Counted from the first letter of the stretch, positions 49,682 to 60,084 are shown. The stretch is DNA of 64,000 nt from Adiantum capillus-veneris (GCA_014529385.2 CM043960.1:39039281-39103280); one strand, 5' to 3'. Notes: a model not told the origin generated them from the sequence alone. Translations and numbers: made by a program.

Positions 49682-50440
49682 TTATTGATTACTCTAAGAG
49701 TTCTTTCTAATTTCTGGTTGGAGTTGCTTGCTAGTCAATTTTTCCTCAAGAAACTCTTAGTGTTGAGCCCATCTTAAAAACCTTTACAAAACATTGGTAT
49801 CATCTAAAAAACCAGGTTAAATCAATTCCATAAAAGATCTATATATCCATATTGTCAACTTGAACGCGCTCGGCCTACCTGAACATTCAGAGCAATCAGC
49901 ATTTGACAAGTATCATGTATTTCAGCTTTGCCAATCTGAACGCGCTCGGCGTGTTCTTGCCATTCTGAGTAATCTGCGTTCGGCACAAGCTCCCACCATT
50001 TGCACCAGAGGTACCCCCTCTGTGCTCTAACCTGGTTGACCAACAATATGTAAAGGGTTTTAAGAAGTATCATACCAAGAGTTCTTTTCGGCTTCCTATT
50101 AGTTTCGTACCTCAATACTTTCATATCTATGTCATTTTCCAAGGAAGGTTATCGTGTGCACAAGAATGTGGGTTGGTTTCTTGATAACTACCTCATTTCT
50201 AAGATTCGAATTTTTCCTTCCTAATGAGAACCTCTTAATCATTTGCTAGATCTACCCTTAATTTCTTGATTGAATACTAACTTAACTTTAGATTCATTAA
50301 GTAATTTTTGGTGAAGAAAATCATGTATACCCTTATAATATATAAATAACTCAAGTTTTTACATTATTGATTTATAGTGGTTTACAAAGCTCTAAGATTG
50401 CTAACTATGACAAAGCGAGTGGCTCTTTTATTTTTCTTGC
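49682..50440. other. Internal region without recognised domain
   Basis: A 95-codon minus-strand frame (49855-50142) contains AQRGYLWCKWWELVPNADYS, which I cannot assign. The phrase AACGCGCTCGGC occurs twice (about 49862 and 49938). RT or integrase motifs are absent. Confidence 0.4.
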
Positions 50441-50821
50441 TCATAAGGTTGGTTCTCCTATGATTGCATAAGATCTGACTCCTCTTGCTCTTCCTCTACC
50501 TCGTCCTCCATTTCTACCTCCTCTTAAATTATCTCCTTGATTTTGAGGAATGGCTCTAGCAGTAATTCGAGGGTTTTTTTCTTCTAGATAGTTATTTTTA
50601 TAGTGCCCCATTTGATTGCATCCATAGCACCTAACGTTTGGGAAGGTCTGCTCTAAGTTCACTGCTGCAGTTATTCCACGTTGTTGATATCCCTGGTTGG
50701 AATTTTCCCTGGCTCTTCCCCTAAAGTTACTAAATCCATTATAGTTCTTTGTAGAGTTGGTTCCTTCAGCTGCAAGAGGCTTAGCCCTGCGAAGGGCATC
50801 CTGTATTGATGTGTGCCTCAT
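50441..50821 (-). pseudogene. Gag nucleocapsid part of the giant element
   Basis: A 126-codon minus-strand frame contains a zinc knuckle in which the last cysteine is replaced: C-Y-G-C-x4-H-x4-Y (CYGCNQMGHYKNNY). A Gly/Arg-rich tail follows (RGGRNGGRGRGRARG), as in many plant Gag proteins. It lies downstream of the 191-codon frame at 51138-51713. The two are separated by about 300 bp that may contain a deletion. Confidence 0.7.
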
Positions 50822-51137
50822 GGCTTTGATCGATACCTCTGCATCTCATTCCACGTTGACCCCTTTACCTTTGAAGTTGGGGGGTTGCGCTTGTTTGAGA
50901 AGAAACAAGCACGGTATAAAGAACAGAAACAGGTATCTACATGATTTCGTAAGATCGATAGACTGACAATTTAAAGACTTATGACACGGCTAAGATTTAA
51001 CTTCAGAATAGACACAAGATCAAGATTTTCAATTCAAAAGACTTGATTCTTTATTTATAAGGTGAATATTTACAAGGATATCCTTACAAAGGAGCTTTAG
51101 GTATCTCATCCTAACTTGTTGTAAATTTTTGCGGCCT

Positions 51138-51713
51138 TTAAAGGATCCGCATAGCTGGCTGATTTGGAATATGGTGATACAAACGACGGGTGTTTGTAGT
51201 CAGATTTCTACAATCTTCTAACTGATTGGTATAATAGTTCTTATACTTATTGGAAATCGGAAAGTAAATTACAAGGTCCAAATTCCTAGGGGTATGCTGA
51301 GAAAAAGTTATGATTCTTTGATATGGAATTATCTCCACCACTTTATCCCATACCCATTCATTCAGGGGGTTTCCCGTGCCTCCTGGGTAAGTGGGAAAAG
51401 TGATACTCGAGTTTGTACCCAAGAAGTAGTACAATTGAACCACTCTCAGTTCCTCATCCCAGCGTGGTTTCTTTAAATCCGTGGTAAGACATCCTAGCTT
51501 CCAAGCATTGATGTAATAGGTCCCACCTTCATTGCTCCATTCGAGCTCCCAGCCTTTATCTATCTGAGTCGAATGAGGAGTGTGAACCTTCATCAGTAGC
51601 TCCATCACGCTCCGTCGGAAAAAATAGTTTGGAGAACGACAAGCACTCTCATAAAGAAGCTCAAAGACTTGGAACTTGCCATATTTAACCACAGGATCTT
51701 CTTCAATTATCAA
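51138..51713 (-). pseudogene. Gag-like ORF after the primer site
   Basis: A 191-codon frame opens shortly after the primer site of the minus-strand element (MIIEEDPVVKYGKFQVFELL). It shares no motif I recognise beyond its position where Gag belongs. It may be the second gag exon, following the LTR-encoded start exon at 56484-56653. No obvious catalytic motif is present. Confidence 0.5.
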
Positions 51714-51837
51714 AGCATAAGCCTTAGATTAGCTAACCAATTTTTTATTTTTATTTTTTATTTATATATTTTTTTTCTCTTTTTAAATTTTCAAATAGTA
51801 CGAAATTTTTCCAAACTAACCCAGGCTCTGAAACCTA

Positions 51838-51850
51838 GGCTCTGATACCA
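51838..51850 (-). promoter_or_regulatory. Primer-binding site of the giant element
   Basis: Minus strand TGGTATCAGAGCC, two bases from the LTR end at 51853. Confidence 0.85.
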
Positions 51851-51978
51851 CTTGTAAGGTCCCCAAACCGCCGACACCAAAAACAGGATGGGACCCTTGA
51901 CAGGTCTCTAGGTCTACTAAAGTCAGAGTCCTTAAACAAGAAAAAATTAACAAATTCACCCTTACCATTGACAATGGC

Positions 51979-52169
51979 TGTTGGGGTTAAGGCCTATGTG
52001 CCTTGACCGGTCGCCCAGGTCATGGGCGCCCGCCCACTATTACCCTATACTTATAGTGAGTATACTGTATAGGGGGAGTTGCCACTTCACAATCTCCCCA
52101 CCCATATTTGTGTTGTGTGTCTCCTTCTCTCTCTCACTCTCCGTCTGTGGTGCTGCCCGATCCCCTTCA
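51979..52169 (+). repeat. 5' LTR of the mini-copia
   Basis: 191 bp; related to the LTRs at 5884 and 14575, including the palindrome-like GGGCGCCCGCCC core. Confidence 0.92.
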
Positions 52170-52171
52170 AT

Positions 52172-52183
52172 TGGTATCAGAGC
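52172..52183 (+). promoter_or_regulatory. Primer-binding site of the mini-copia
   Basis: TGGTATCAGAGC, two bases after the LTR. Confidence 0.9.
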
Positions 52184-53536
52184 GTAGGTGCGGAGGGAGC
52201 ACGTGTGTGCACAGTCACGACGACAACGGAAGCCAGTTTCATTCCCGACATCGCGTCCATGCGCACTTTCAAGAGTGCAAACAGGGTTTCGACTTCGGCA
52301 TCGGCAAATTCAGCTTTCCGAGAGCGTTTTCACCAAGCGTCCTGGTGTTTTATCCCCCTTTCGAAGCCATTCGAGCCATCAAATACTTCATTCGAGCTAC
52401 GGTTGAGGAGCTGCATTTTTCAGCCCTCTTTTGGCAGTTTATGTTGCGTTTTTGGGCCGAAACGGAGGTTTTTGACATAGCTTTCACACCCGAACTCGGA
52501 TACATGTGATCCAGGAGTCTACCTTGGGGTTTTGGCACGCTCCGGACGCACTCGTCATATCAGAATTTTAAAGTTATGAACGCTGAATTTTTTGCAGCAG
52601 CAGTTGTTTATTGTGTGTCGAGGATTCCACACATGGTTTGCTCTCAGATGTGAGAGTGATATTTGCTGCAAGTTTCCTAACAGGTGGGAGGATACGATGT
52701 ATGCCTTATGTGGTTTGATGCTCAGGGAGACTAATGTGATTGCATTTTGAGCTCGGCAATGTATGCCTCGAGCATGTTTTTTGGCAGTCACAGGTACAGC
52801 AGATATTTGTGTACTAGATTTGCAGGTGTTTGCAATGATGTATGGAAAGTGTGGAGATTGGTGCATGCATTTGGAGTGTGGTTTGATGCGCTTTGGTTGC
52901 TCATGGTTTTGAGCGTGCAGTCAGTTTGGTTATTGGTTTTGTGGCCGTTTTACTGACGAAACTCTGGCGAAATTTTCCCAGGAGTTTTATGCGCATCATT
53001 TATGCGATCTAGGTAGAGATTGCGGATTGCACTCAGCATTTGCGTGCGGTGTTCTCTGCAGGTGGGAGATTTGTGCGTGTGTATGCATCGATACCGCACA
53101 TTGTGGGCGTGGTGATTAGCTCACGGGTTTGACAGGCGTACAGTTATCTTGGCACACTCACAGGAGTGAGTATTGTGATGTATGCTTGTGTGGCTACGAG
53201 CTAGGTAGCCGGATTCGAGCACTAATGGCTTGAGGTTTTTCAGCAGGTTTCAGCTAGAGGTTTACAAGTTTACAGGCAGGTTTGAGGGCTTATTTGGGCG
53301 CTGAATTTTCAGCCATTGTTTCCTCTTTGTAGGTGTCCATGTATGACTCAGTTGTAGGCTGATCTGGGACACGTTTGTGACTTGTTTATGCAGCTGTTTA
53401 AGAGCTGAATTTTGGGGCTGTTTTGGGACTGATTTACAGCCATATTTGCAGACTTTTGTTGATGCGATTCGAGCCAGTTTAGGGCTGATTTGGTTGACAT
53501 TTGCTACTCATTGTTGGTTGCTCTTTTGTGAGCATT
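52184..53536 (+). other. Long untranslated leader of the mini-copia
   Basis: About 1.35 kb between primer site and gag without a domain-bearing frame. Overlapping frames at 52079-52509 do not resemble proteins I know. Phrases such as GAGCTGAATTTT and GGGCTGATTT recur irregularly. It may hold packaging signals. Confidence 0.5.
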
Positions 53537-54157
53537 ATGGCTGATTTTTCATTTGACTTCCAGCGTTATGGTCTGACACAGTTGGATGGTGCAGATTTTG
53601 TTGCTTGGAAGGAGCATACGCTTGTTACATTGGCGGATTTGGGGCAGGATAAACCCTTGCGTGGTTTATCGGCGAAGCCCAAGTCTATGTGTGATGATGA
53701 TTGGCAGGATCTTGATGAGTTAGCCATGTCTACAATTCATTTGCATCTGGCTGAGTCTGTTGACTGGCAGGTCTCGAGGGAGACTACAACTCATGCTTTA
53801 TGGCAGAGTTTACATGCTATGTACGCGACATCCATGTCTACAGGGGAGTCTAGTCCCACTTCTATGTCCATGGGAGAGATTGGTCCCACACGCAAGTCTC
53901 GACGGCATAGAGACTTGACATGTTGGCATTGTGGACATAGAGGGCACATTAGGCGTCGATGTTTCAGGCGTTTGAGACAACGGAGGCGACAGATGCGTGA
54001 TGCAGATTTGGGCACGACAGATGCTAGTGAATCAGTACGGTGGTTACTGAGTATGCTTGTGACGGCGATGTCACATTTACATCTAGCTTGTCTTCAGACA
54101 ATCTTATGTCTACGGATTGCATATCGGATTGCACATTGTCTTCACATTGGTTACTAG
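53537..54157 (+). CDS. Mini-copia Gag
   Basis: The ATG at 53537 starts MADFSFDFQRYGLTQLDGAD followed by FVAWKEHTLVTLAD, the copia Gag opening. The frame is open through a Gag core (TTTHALWQSLHAMYATSMS) to a complete CCHC zinc knuckle C-W-H-C-x4-H-x4-C with a basic tail (RRRCFRRLRQRRRQMR). The true Gag part ends near 54030. The following protease frame lies in another phase and overlaps, so either a single-base change or programmed shifting separates them. Copia elements normally have one Gag-Pol frame. A stop-free Gag with an intact knuckle suggests a young copy able to package RNA. Confidence 0.75.
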   Translation: MADFSFDFQRYGLTQLDGADFVAWKEHTLVTLADLGQDKPLRGLSAKPKSMCDDDWQDLDELAMSTIHLHLAESVDWQVSRETTTHALWQSLHAMYATSMSTGESSPTSMSMGEIGPTRKSRRHRDLTCWHCGHRGHIRRRCFRRLRQRRRQMRDADLGTTDASESVRWLLSMLVTAMSHLHLACLQTILCLRIAYRIAHCLHIGY

Positions 54158-55221
54158 ATTCAGATGCTACTTTCCATGTCACGTCACATCGTGAGTGGTT
54201 TAGCACGTTTTCTAGTGGGAGACTTGGTTGTGTGCACATGGCTGATGGTGTTGTGTATGACATTGAGGGTGCAGGAGACGTATGTTTGTCCTTGCCCGGT
54301 GGTATGAGATTTACCCTGCGTCATGTGCGTTATGTGCCAGATTTGAGACGGGATTTGATCTCAGTCAGACAGTTACGGGATAGTGGATGTCGGGTATCAC
54401 TGCTTGAGCGATCTTTTGCGTTGCATTTGGGTTCGCTAGTGATTGCGAGAGGTGCCAGGAGTGGTACAGGTCCCCCATTGCATGTGGATCACGGGAGAGA
54501 TGGTGTTGTCTCTGTGATCATGCAGCCAGGTAGACAGCGAGAGAGCAAGCGAGTCTCTTTTGCTTATGGGTTGCAGGATTCTTTGCATGGAGTGCAAAGC
54601 AGTGACCTTGTTGTGCAAGTTGCGTCTACAAATGCACAGGTAGAGCGGGACAGCTCTAGTGAGTCACAGCAGGATGAGTCATCAGAGGTGATGATAGAGA
54701 TGACTCACATGGATGCTGAGATGTCGGATATTGTGGAGTCATTTCTTGATATGCTTATGCCAGAGCTTGATGCAAATTCAGGACAGATGGATACTCTTGG
54801 TACACATGTGATATGTGGTGGGCACGAGGAGTCACTCCAGAGCTCAGAGTCAAAGTGCCATGGTCTCTATGATAGGGGACAGGATTACCATGAGTTGAGT
54901 TCTGAGTTGGAGGTGGCAGAGGTTGCCATGGTTGCATCAACGTTCGGTGTCCTCATGTACGAGATGCTGATCTCGAGGCCCGACATAGCAGCTGCAGTGG
55001 GAGCATTTGCAGCAGGGTTGATTAGTTGTTCGATGACTGATCTCGGCATAGAGAATAAGGGAGGTTTGCAGGTATTGGACCGATACTTGCAGGAGTGCAT
55101 GAGCTCTTGTAGACTCTTTGCAGAGCTTGGAGCTAGCTCTGTGTGGCTTCCGCGGCGAGATGTTTGTCTATCAGTAGAGCCGGATGCACTAGCTCATCGA
55201 GAGTCAATGGGCATAGGTTGA
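54040..55221 (+). CDS. Mini-copia protease-linker-RT-tail fusion
   Basis: A 393-codon open frame. Residues about 30-130 are a copia protease-like domain: WLLDSDATFHVTSHREWF, with D-S-D-A in place of the usual D-S-G-A, then MADGVVYDIEGAGDVCLSLP and RHVRYVPDLRRDLISVRQLR. An acidic, Ser-rich linker follows (SSSESQQDESSEVMIEMTHM to about residue 290). The C-terminus reads STFGVLMYEMLISRPDIAAA, then VGAFAAGLISCSMTDLG, equivalent to the last RT segment, and GLQVLDRYLQ, the start of the RNase H region. Pre-integrase, integrase and catalytic RT are absent, yet no stop interrupts the fusion. Glycine loss at the protease active site may abolish cleavage. Confidence 0.7.
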   Translation: MVTEYACDGDVTFTSSLSSDNLMSTDCISDCTLSSHWLLDSDATFHVTSHREWFSTFSSGRLGCVHMADGVVYDIEGAGDVCLSLPGGMRFTLRHVRYVPDLRRDLISVRQLRDSGCRVSLLERSFALHLGSLVIARGARSGTGPPLHVDHGRDGVVSVIMQPGRQRESKRVSFAYGLQDSLHGVQSSDLVVQVASTNAQVERDSSSESQQDESSEVMIEMTHMDAEMSDIVESFLDMLMPELDANSGQMDTLGTHVICGGHEESLQSSESKCHGLYDRGQDYHELSSELEVAEVAMVASTFGVLMYEMLISRPDIAAAVGAFAAGLISCSMTDLGIENKGGLQVLDRYLQECMSSCRLFAELGASSVWLPRRDVCLSVEPDALAHRESMGIG

Positions 55222-55296
55222 GAGAATCTCTCACCTTCTATTAGTTGTACACTAGTAGATCTTGCTTACAGGCACATTGGCCTTTAAGTGGGAGGT

Positions 55297-55487
55297 TGTT
55301 GGGGTTAAGGCCTATGTGCCTTGACCGGTCGCCCAGGTCATGGGCGCCCGCCCACTGTTACCCTATACTTATAGTGAGTATACTGTATAGGGGGAGCTGC
55401 CACTTCACAGTCTCCCCACCCATATCTGTGTTGTGTGTCTCCTTCTCTCTCTCACTCTCCGTCTGTGGTGCTCCCCGATCCCCTTCA
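55297..55487 (+). repeat. 3' LTR of the mini-copia
   Basis: 191 bp, preceded by the purine tract and followed by ATGGC. Confidence 0.92.
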
Positions 55488-56483
55488 ATGGCTTGGGTTT
55501 ATAGACCTCTAGAGAGACCTAGTCTTGTCTCGTAGCAGAAACGGGACAACGTATTAAAGTTAAAAAAAACTATTTCGGCCGTATAACTACCACAATTGGA
55601 CTAAGGTATCCTCAACCAACGCTTTTTTATCTCTAACAGATGTGAGGGCACAACTCTCCTCTTCCAAGTGAAGAAGTTTTCTAAACATTTTAGTGCGCAG
55701 GGATGGATATTTACCTGACTAATCAGGTCCACCCGTCCATGATTGACAACTTTAGTCAATCCCCACTTACCACCCCGCACTCACACATGATTCTTTAGTT
55801 ATTTAACTACTATCACATTCTTATTATAATTAAAATAATGATTCCTTTTATCCTTCAGTAATAACAAGATTTTATTAAAACAGCCCTTGAAAACATTATT
55901 GAAAACATTCTTTTAGCAAACAGACATCTTTAAACTTAAGACAGGGTACTGTCAATCAAAACATTGTCCATAATAGCCATGACCAGTACTTTTCTTGTCT
56001 CAAGATGACCTAGGGGTGAAAAAACGGCATCCATTCCTTATTCACAATCTGGAGTGGATAAACCCCCACCCAAGGTTCCGGGTGCCCATACACCAAACCA
56101 GTTGCCCATACAACCGGGCAGCTCCCCTAGGATAAAAAACGGTATCCTAACTTATGTAGAAACATCAAAACATGACACGGAGTAGAAACTCAACGTTCAT
56201 GGGGTAACCGACTTATCCATGGCTGGAAAGCCATCATTATTCATCAAACTATACCAAGGAGTCGGAGGTGTATTGAGACAAGCTATCTTAAGGATGATCA
56301 ATCATATCTTTCCTAATTCAATCAATTTTAACCCAAACAATTCTTTCCTACATTATAAACAATGCACGTGGGAAGTTACACTTTGTTTTTGGTCAATTAC
56401 TCCTTTTCTTATTCTTACTCACTCCTTACGTATGCAATGCTAACTTAAAAATGAACTTTAAAAGATTTAATTGAACAAAATAG

Positions 56484-56653
56484 AAATCCACATGAGACTG
56501 CTCGGCCATCTGCTGCTGCGCTGGAGCCTGCAGACTTTCCTCCGCCGGCCTATGGCTAGGCCCAGCCTCATGGTCATTAGTGGCTTTATTTCTTTTGTTG
56601 CTAATATCCTCTTCCTTGGTAAGAGGATTTCCTCGAGTTCTCTTTGGAGCCAT
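56484..56653 (-). CDS. Candidate gag start exon inside the giant 5' LTR
   Basis: The minus-strand ATG at 56653 opens MAPKRTRGNPLTKEEDISNK and continues HEAGPSHRPAEESLQAPAQQ to MAEQS. This basic-then-polar sequence looks like a Gag N-terminus. At the homologous spot in the other LTR the sequence after MAEQ is a CCTAG followed by GTGAATTTC, a plausible splice donor. The exon lies downstream of the TATA box and the 152-bp array, and upstream of primer site and gag ORF. Splicing from here to the frame at 51713 would place the gag start in the LTR. The exon end is inferred; the open frame runs on to 56426. Confidence 0.45.
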
Positions 56654-57249
56654 TTCGGCAGCCTTATAAAAAAACTTAATCATTTAGAGGTTTAATTGAA
56701 TAATTTCTTTTCTTCCTTTTTACCCAAAAATAAGGATTTTTGGAGTAAGTAGGTATCCTTGATATTCCTCCTATACTTCCTTATACTATAAATGATTTCC
56801 CATAATTACCATTTAATTAGGGAAGCTATTTAACTAGGTTTCTCCTTAGTCTATATTCCATGAATATTTTATATTTAACCTTAGTAAATTATAATTCCTA
56901 TCGTCTAATGGATTACTCACTCTAATTGTAATTTGATATGTTTTATCTTTATGAATTTTCATAAATTTAATTTATAACCTTTCCCTTCTATACTTATGGT
57001 CTAATTTAGGCAAACATTTTACTGATAGTAATTTGTTATACTAACCATTTATGCTGAGGTAATTTTTCCAACCTTCAATGGTAATTTTGAACCTTTGGTA
57101 TTTATTTGGTAATTAGATAAATTCATTTACTAATTTCCTTTCTCTATTTTATATGCAAAATCAATTACTTTTAATGAACTATTTATCTGAGGTCAAGGTA
57201 TTTATCACGAATTTCTCAAGGTGTGTTCTACCTCGGATATTTATATCAA

Positions 57250-58560
57250 AGGTTTTTAGATGAATTTACTATTTTCTCCCTTTTATTTTTTCCTAAAAAT
57301 AATGTAACTTAATTGAGATAATTATGTAAACTAATTATCTGAGTTTAACATAATTATCACAAGTTCCCTAACATGTAATTAACCTTTGAAAAATAACTCA
57401 AAGCATTTTGAATCAATTTACTAATTTTTCCCTTTTTATTTGTCCTAAAAACAAAGTAATTCTACTAAAATAATTAAGTAAATTAATTAACTGAAGTTAA
57501 CATAATTATCAAGGATTCCCTAACATGTAATTAACGTTTGATAGAAAACTAAAAGCATTTTGAATCAATTTACTAATTTCTTCCTTTTAATTTGTCCTAA
57601 AAATAGAGTATTTCTTCTAAAATAGTTAAGTAAATTAATTATCTGAAGTTAACATAATTTTTACGGGTTTCCTAATCTATAATTAACCTTTGATAAATAA
57701 CTCAAAGCATTTTAAATCAATTTGCTAATTGCCTCCTTTTAATTTGTCCTAAAAACATAGTAATTCTACTAAAATAATTAGGTAAATTAATTATGTACAG
57801 TTAACAAATTATCAAGGGTTTCCTAACCTGTAATTAACTTGTAAGGAATAACTCAAAGCATTCTGAATCAATTTGCTAATTTCTCCGGTTTAATTTATCC
57901 TAAAAACAGAGTAATTTTACTAAAATAATTAGGTGAATTAATTATCTTAAGTTACCATAATAATCATGGTTTCTCTAACATGTAATTAACCTCTGATAAG
58001 TAACTCATAGTATTTTGAATCAATTTGCTAATTTCTCCCTTTTAATTTCTCCTAAGAACATAGTAATTCTGCTAAAATAATTAGGTAAATTATTTATATG
58101 AGGTTAACATAATTATCACGGGTTCCCTAATATGTAATCAACTTCTAAAAAATAACTCAAAGCATTTTGAATCCATTTGCTAATTTTTCCGTTTTAATTT
58201 GTCCTAAAAATAGAGTAATTCTAATAAAGTAATTAGGTAAATTAATTATCTGAGATTAACATAATTATCACTGGTTTCCTAACATGTAATTAACCTCTGA
58301 TAAATAACTCAAATCATTTTGAATGAATTTGCTAATTTCCCCCTTTTAATTTGTCCTAAAAACAGAGTAATTCTGCTAAGATAAATTAGGTAAATTAATT
58401 ATCTGAGCTTAACATAATTATCACCTATTCCCTAACATGTTATTAACTTTTGATAAATAAATTAAATCATTTTGAATCAATTTGATTATTTTTCCCTTTA
58501 TTGTTCTCTAAAAAATAGTGTAGTTCTGCTTAATTAATTATGCAAATTACTCAAAAAATT
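57250..58560. repeat. 152-bp tandem array in the right LTR
   Basis: The phrase AACTCAAAGCATTTTGAATC or a close variant recurs at about 57396, 57547, 57699, 57850, 58002, 58153, 58306 and 58459, steps of 151-153 bp. Confidence 0.9.
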
Positions 58561-59030
58561 ATAGGATAATTTTCCTAGCTTAATGATTGTCTAATGCAGC
58601 TCTGATAATTATCTTAACTTAATCTAAACTTAATTTTTCTAGCTTAATGATTGTCTAATGCAGCTCTGATAATTGTCTTAACTTAATCTAAACTTAATTA
58701 ATATATTTATCATTAATTTATGGTTAATTTGGATAATTTCAGCCCTAATATGATATAATAATTAATTAACTTAATATCCCAAGCTTAATTACAACAAGCA
58801 ACAGAGAATATTTAATTAAGAGAGAATTTTTTAGTATACATAGGATTAATCTTTAATTTATAAAGAAAATAGGCTAATCTAGCTTTGCTAATTAAGAAGT
58901 ATTAGGCTAATTAGCGTTTAATTTAATCAACTAGAGCTTGATCTCTAGTGATTTCTGCGCAGCGGTCTCTCTAGATGAGAGAGAGTGTGTCAAGGCTCCG
59001 AGTCTGTTCGAAATTGTGAAGCATGGGGTC

Positions 59031-59040
59031 CTATTTATAG
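59031..59040 (-). promoter_or_regulatory. TATA box of the giant LTR (right, 5' copy)
   Basis: Minus strand CTATAAATAG. This is the promoter copy expected to drive the element; transcription would start near 59000. Confidence 0.6.
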
Positions 59041-59528
59041 TTTTCTGGCACTCATAAGCTCTCACAGGCTGGAAAAAGCAGTTGCTTGCACCTCAAGCAG
59101 CCCTACAGCTCCAGATGGCTCCCCTTGCTGCTAAATGAGTCCCTGGCAGGTCATTGATGACCCTCCCATTACTTGCCAGCTTTTAAAATATCAATTCTGC
59201 TATATTTTGACCTATTTTTTCTTAATTGGTAAATATCTTGTAAATATCTGGGAGGCCTTTAATAAAGTCTATGCTTAAATGATTACTGCAACCCTTCAAA
59301 TTTTTTTAATAATTTAATTTACATTGAATCTTCCGAAAGGACTAGAGGTGTCAGTTTTTGTCCGAATTTAAATCTGAAAATTTCTAGCCCCGGGTTTGTT
59401 GTGCTTAAGATTCCAAAAATACCAATATTTGCCATGGTCAGACAATTCTACATTGCTTTTTCAATAATCATATCAGTTTGATTAAGCTTTATACAATCTT
59501 TAAGGTTTCAGAAACTGGAAACCTTACA

Positions 59529-59935
59529 TACAAGTAATAGACAAACCCGTGGTTAAATTCCACTAAGCGACACTTTTTAAAGTGCTTCATACACCTAGCT
59601 TGTACAAGCAGTGCATTGGAGGAGGGACACTTCTCTAGACAGTGATTCAGTCTCCTTGCCACTCTTGTCAGGGTCAAGGTCGGCTGGGTGCACCTATCTC
59701 ATGCCATCAATTTTCATGGAATTGTCACAAATGACTGCCTCATATTGTTGCAAATGGATTTGTAGGTACTCAAATGAGCAAACAATGATCCTCTGTATAG
59801 AAAACTCTGCATTAAACATTTGTGATAGTTCTGGTGCATTGTGATGATCATGGGCATTGTATAAGAATGTGTATAGTTTTTCTTCAAATGTATCCTCGTC
59901 CACATCGTCTATCTTTAGGACTATGATCCCCATGT
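59529..59935 (-). pseudogene. Partner gene, 5' part, split by the giant element
   Basis: The minus-strand exon begins after a TTTTCTTTCAG acceptor with MGIIVLKIDDVDEDTFEEKL and continues to NAEFSIQRIIVCSFEYLQIH and NSMKIDGMR, where a stop occurs. A further segment ends EFNHGFVYYLY at the insertion point. Without the giant element the frame would run directly into LQTDGESK at 45338. The TACAA duplication marks the exact site. Function is unknown; it belongs with the segment at 43977-45338. Confidence 0.5.
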
Positions 59936-59986
59936 CTGAAAGAAAAATCAAGCCAAAACTACTATTAAAAATTGGTATGTATTTGG

Positions 59987-60052
59987 TGTCATAACCAAGC
60001 GAATATTGGGCCTGGAGTATACCTCAAGGTCTCTATTCACTTGGTTCTGTCC
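59987..60052. repeat. Foldback repeat 1
   Basis: Inverted arms TGTCATAACCAAGCGAATA and CTATTCACTTGGTTCTGTCC around a short centre. Confidence 0.65.
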
Positions 60053-60084
60053 CGTGCGCCAATGTCATAATAGTGATGTGACTA

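Larger units (their letters stand above)
51979..55487 (+). mobile_element. Nested copia-derived mini-element (3.5 kb)
   Basis: Identical-length 191-bp LTRs (51979-52169 and 55297-55487, TGTTGGGG...CCCTTCA) differ at only a handful of positions. A perfect duplication ATGGC lies at 51974-51978 and 55488-55492. Removing the element and one duplication restores the sequence found in the sister LTR at about 45452-45470. A primer site (52172-52183) and a purine tract (TTAAGTGGGAGGT, 55284-55296) are present. It encodes Gag, a protease-like domain and the RT tail, and lacks integrase and the RT catalytic core, so it is non-autonomous. Confidence 0.92.
45339..59528 (-). mobile_element. Giant-LTR chromovirus derivative lacking most of pol
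   Basis: Two copies of a long direct repeat, 45339-49557 (4219 bp) and 51853-59528 (7676 bp, or 4162 bp without the nested element and its duplication), begin TGTAAGGT and end ACCTTACA, an 8-bp inverted pair. A perfect target duplication TACAA lies at 45334-45338 and 59529-59533. On the minus strand the right LTR is followed by the tRNA-Met primer site (51838-51850) and the left LTR is preceded by the tract AAGTTGGGGTGA. The 2.3-kb interior keeps gag pieces and a chromodomain but no protease, RT, RNase H or integrase. Each LTR contains about eight or nine tandem 152-bp AT-rich units, a TATA box and a gag-like start exon. It is a non-autonomous member of the Ty3/gypsy chromovirus lineage. Confidence 0.9.
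51853..59528 (-). repeat. 5' LTR of the giant element, interrupted by mini-copia
   Basis: LTR copy with the nested element at 51979-55487. It is collinear with 45339-49557, including exon, array and TATA box. Confidence 0.9.

Noticed and set aside
49855-50142. Second chromodomain in the giant element
   Set aside because: RGYLWCKWW with later SEW looked suggestive, but the spacing does not fit and the real chromodomain core is at 49559-49681.
52108-52509. 133-codon frames after the mini-copia LTR
   Set aside because: They start inside the LTR, overlap each other and precede the true Gag start; better explained as untranslated leader.
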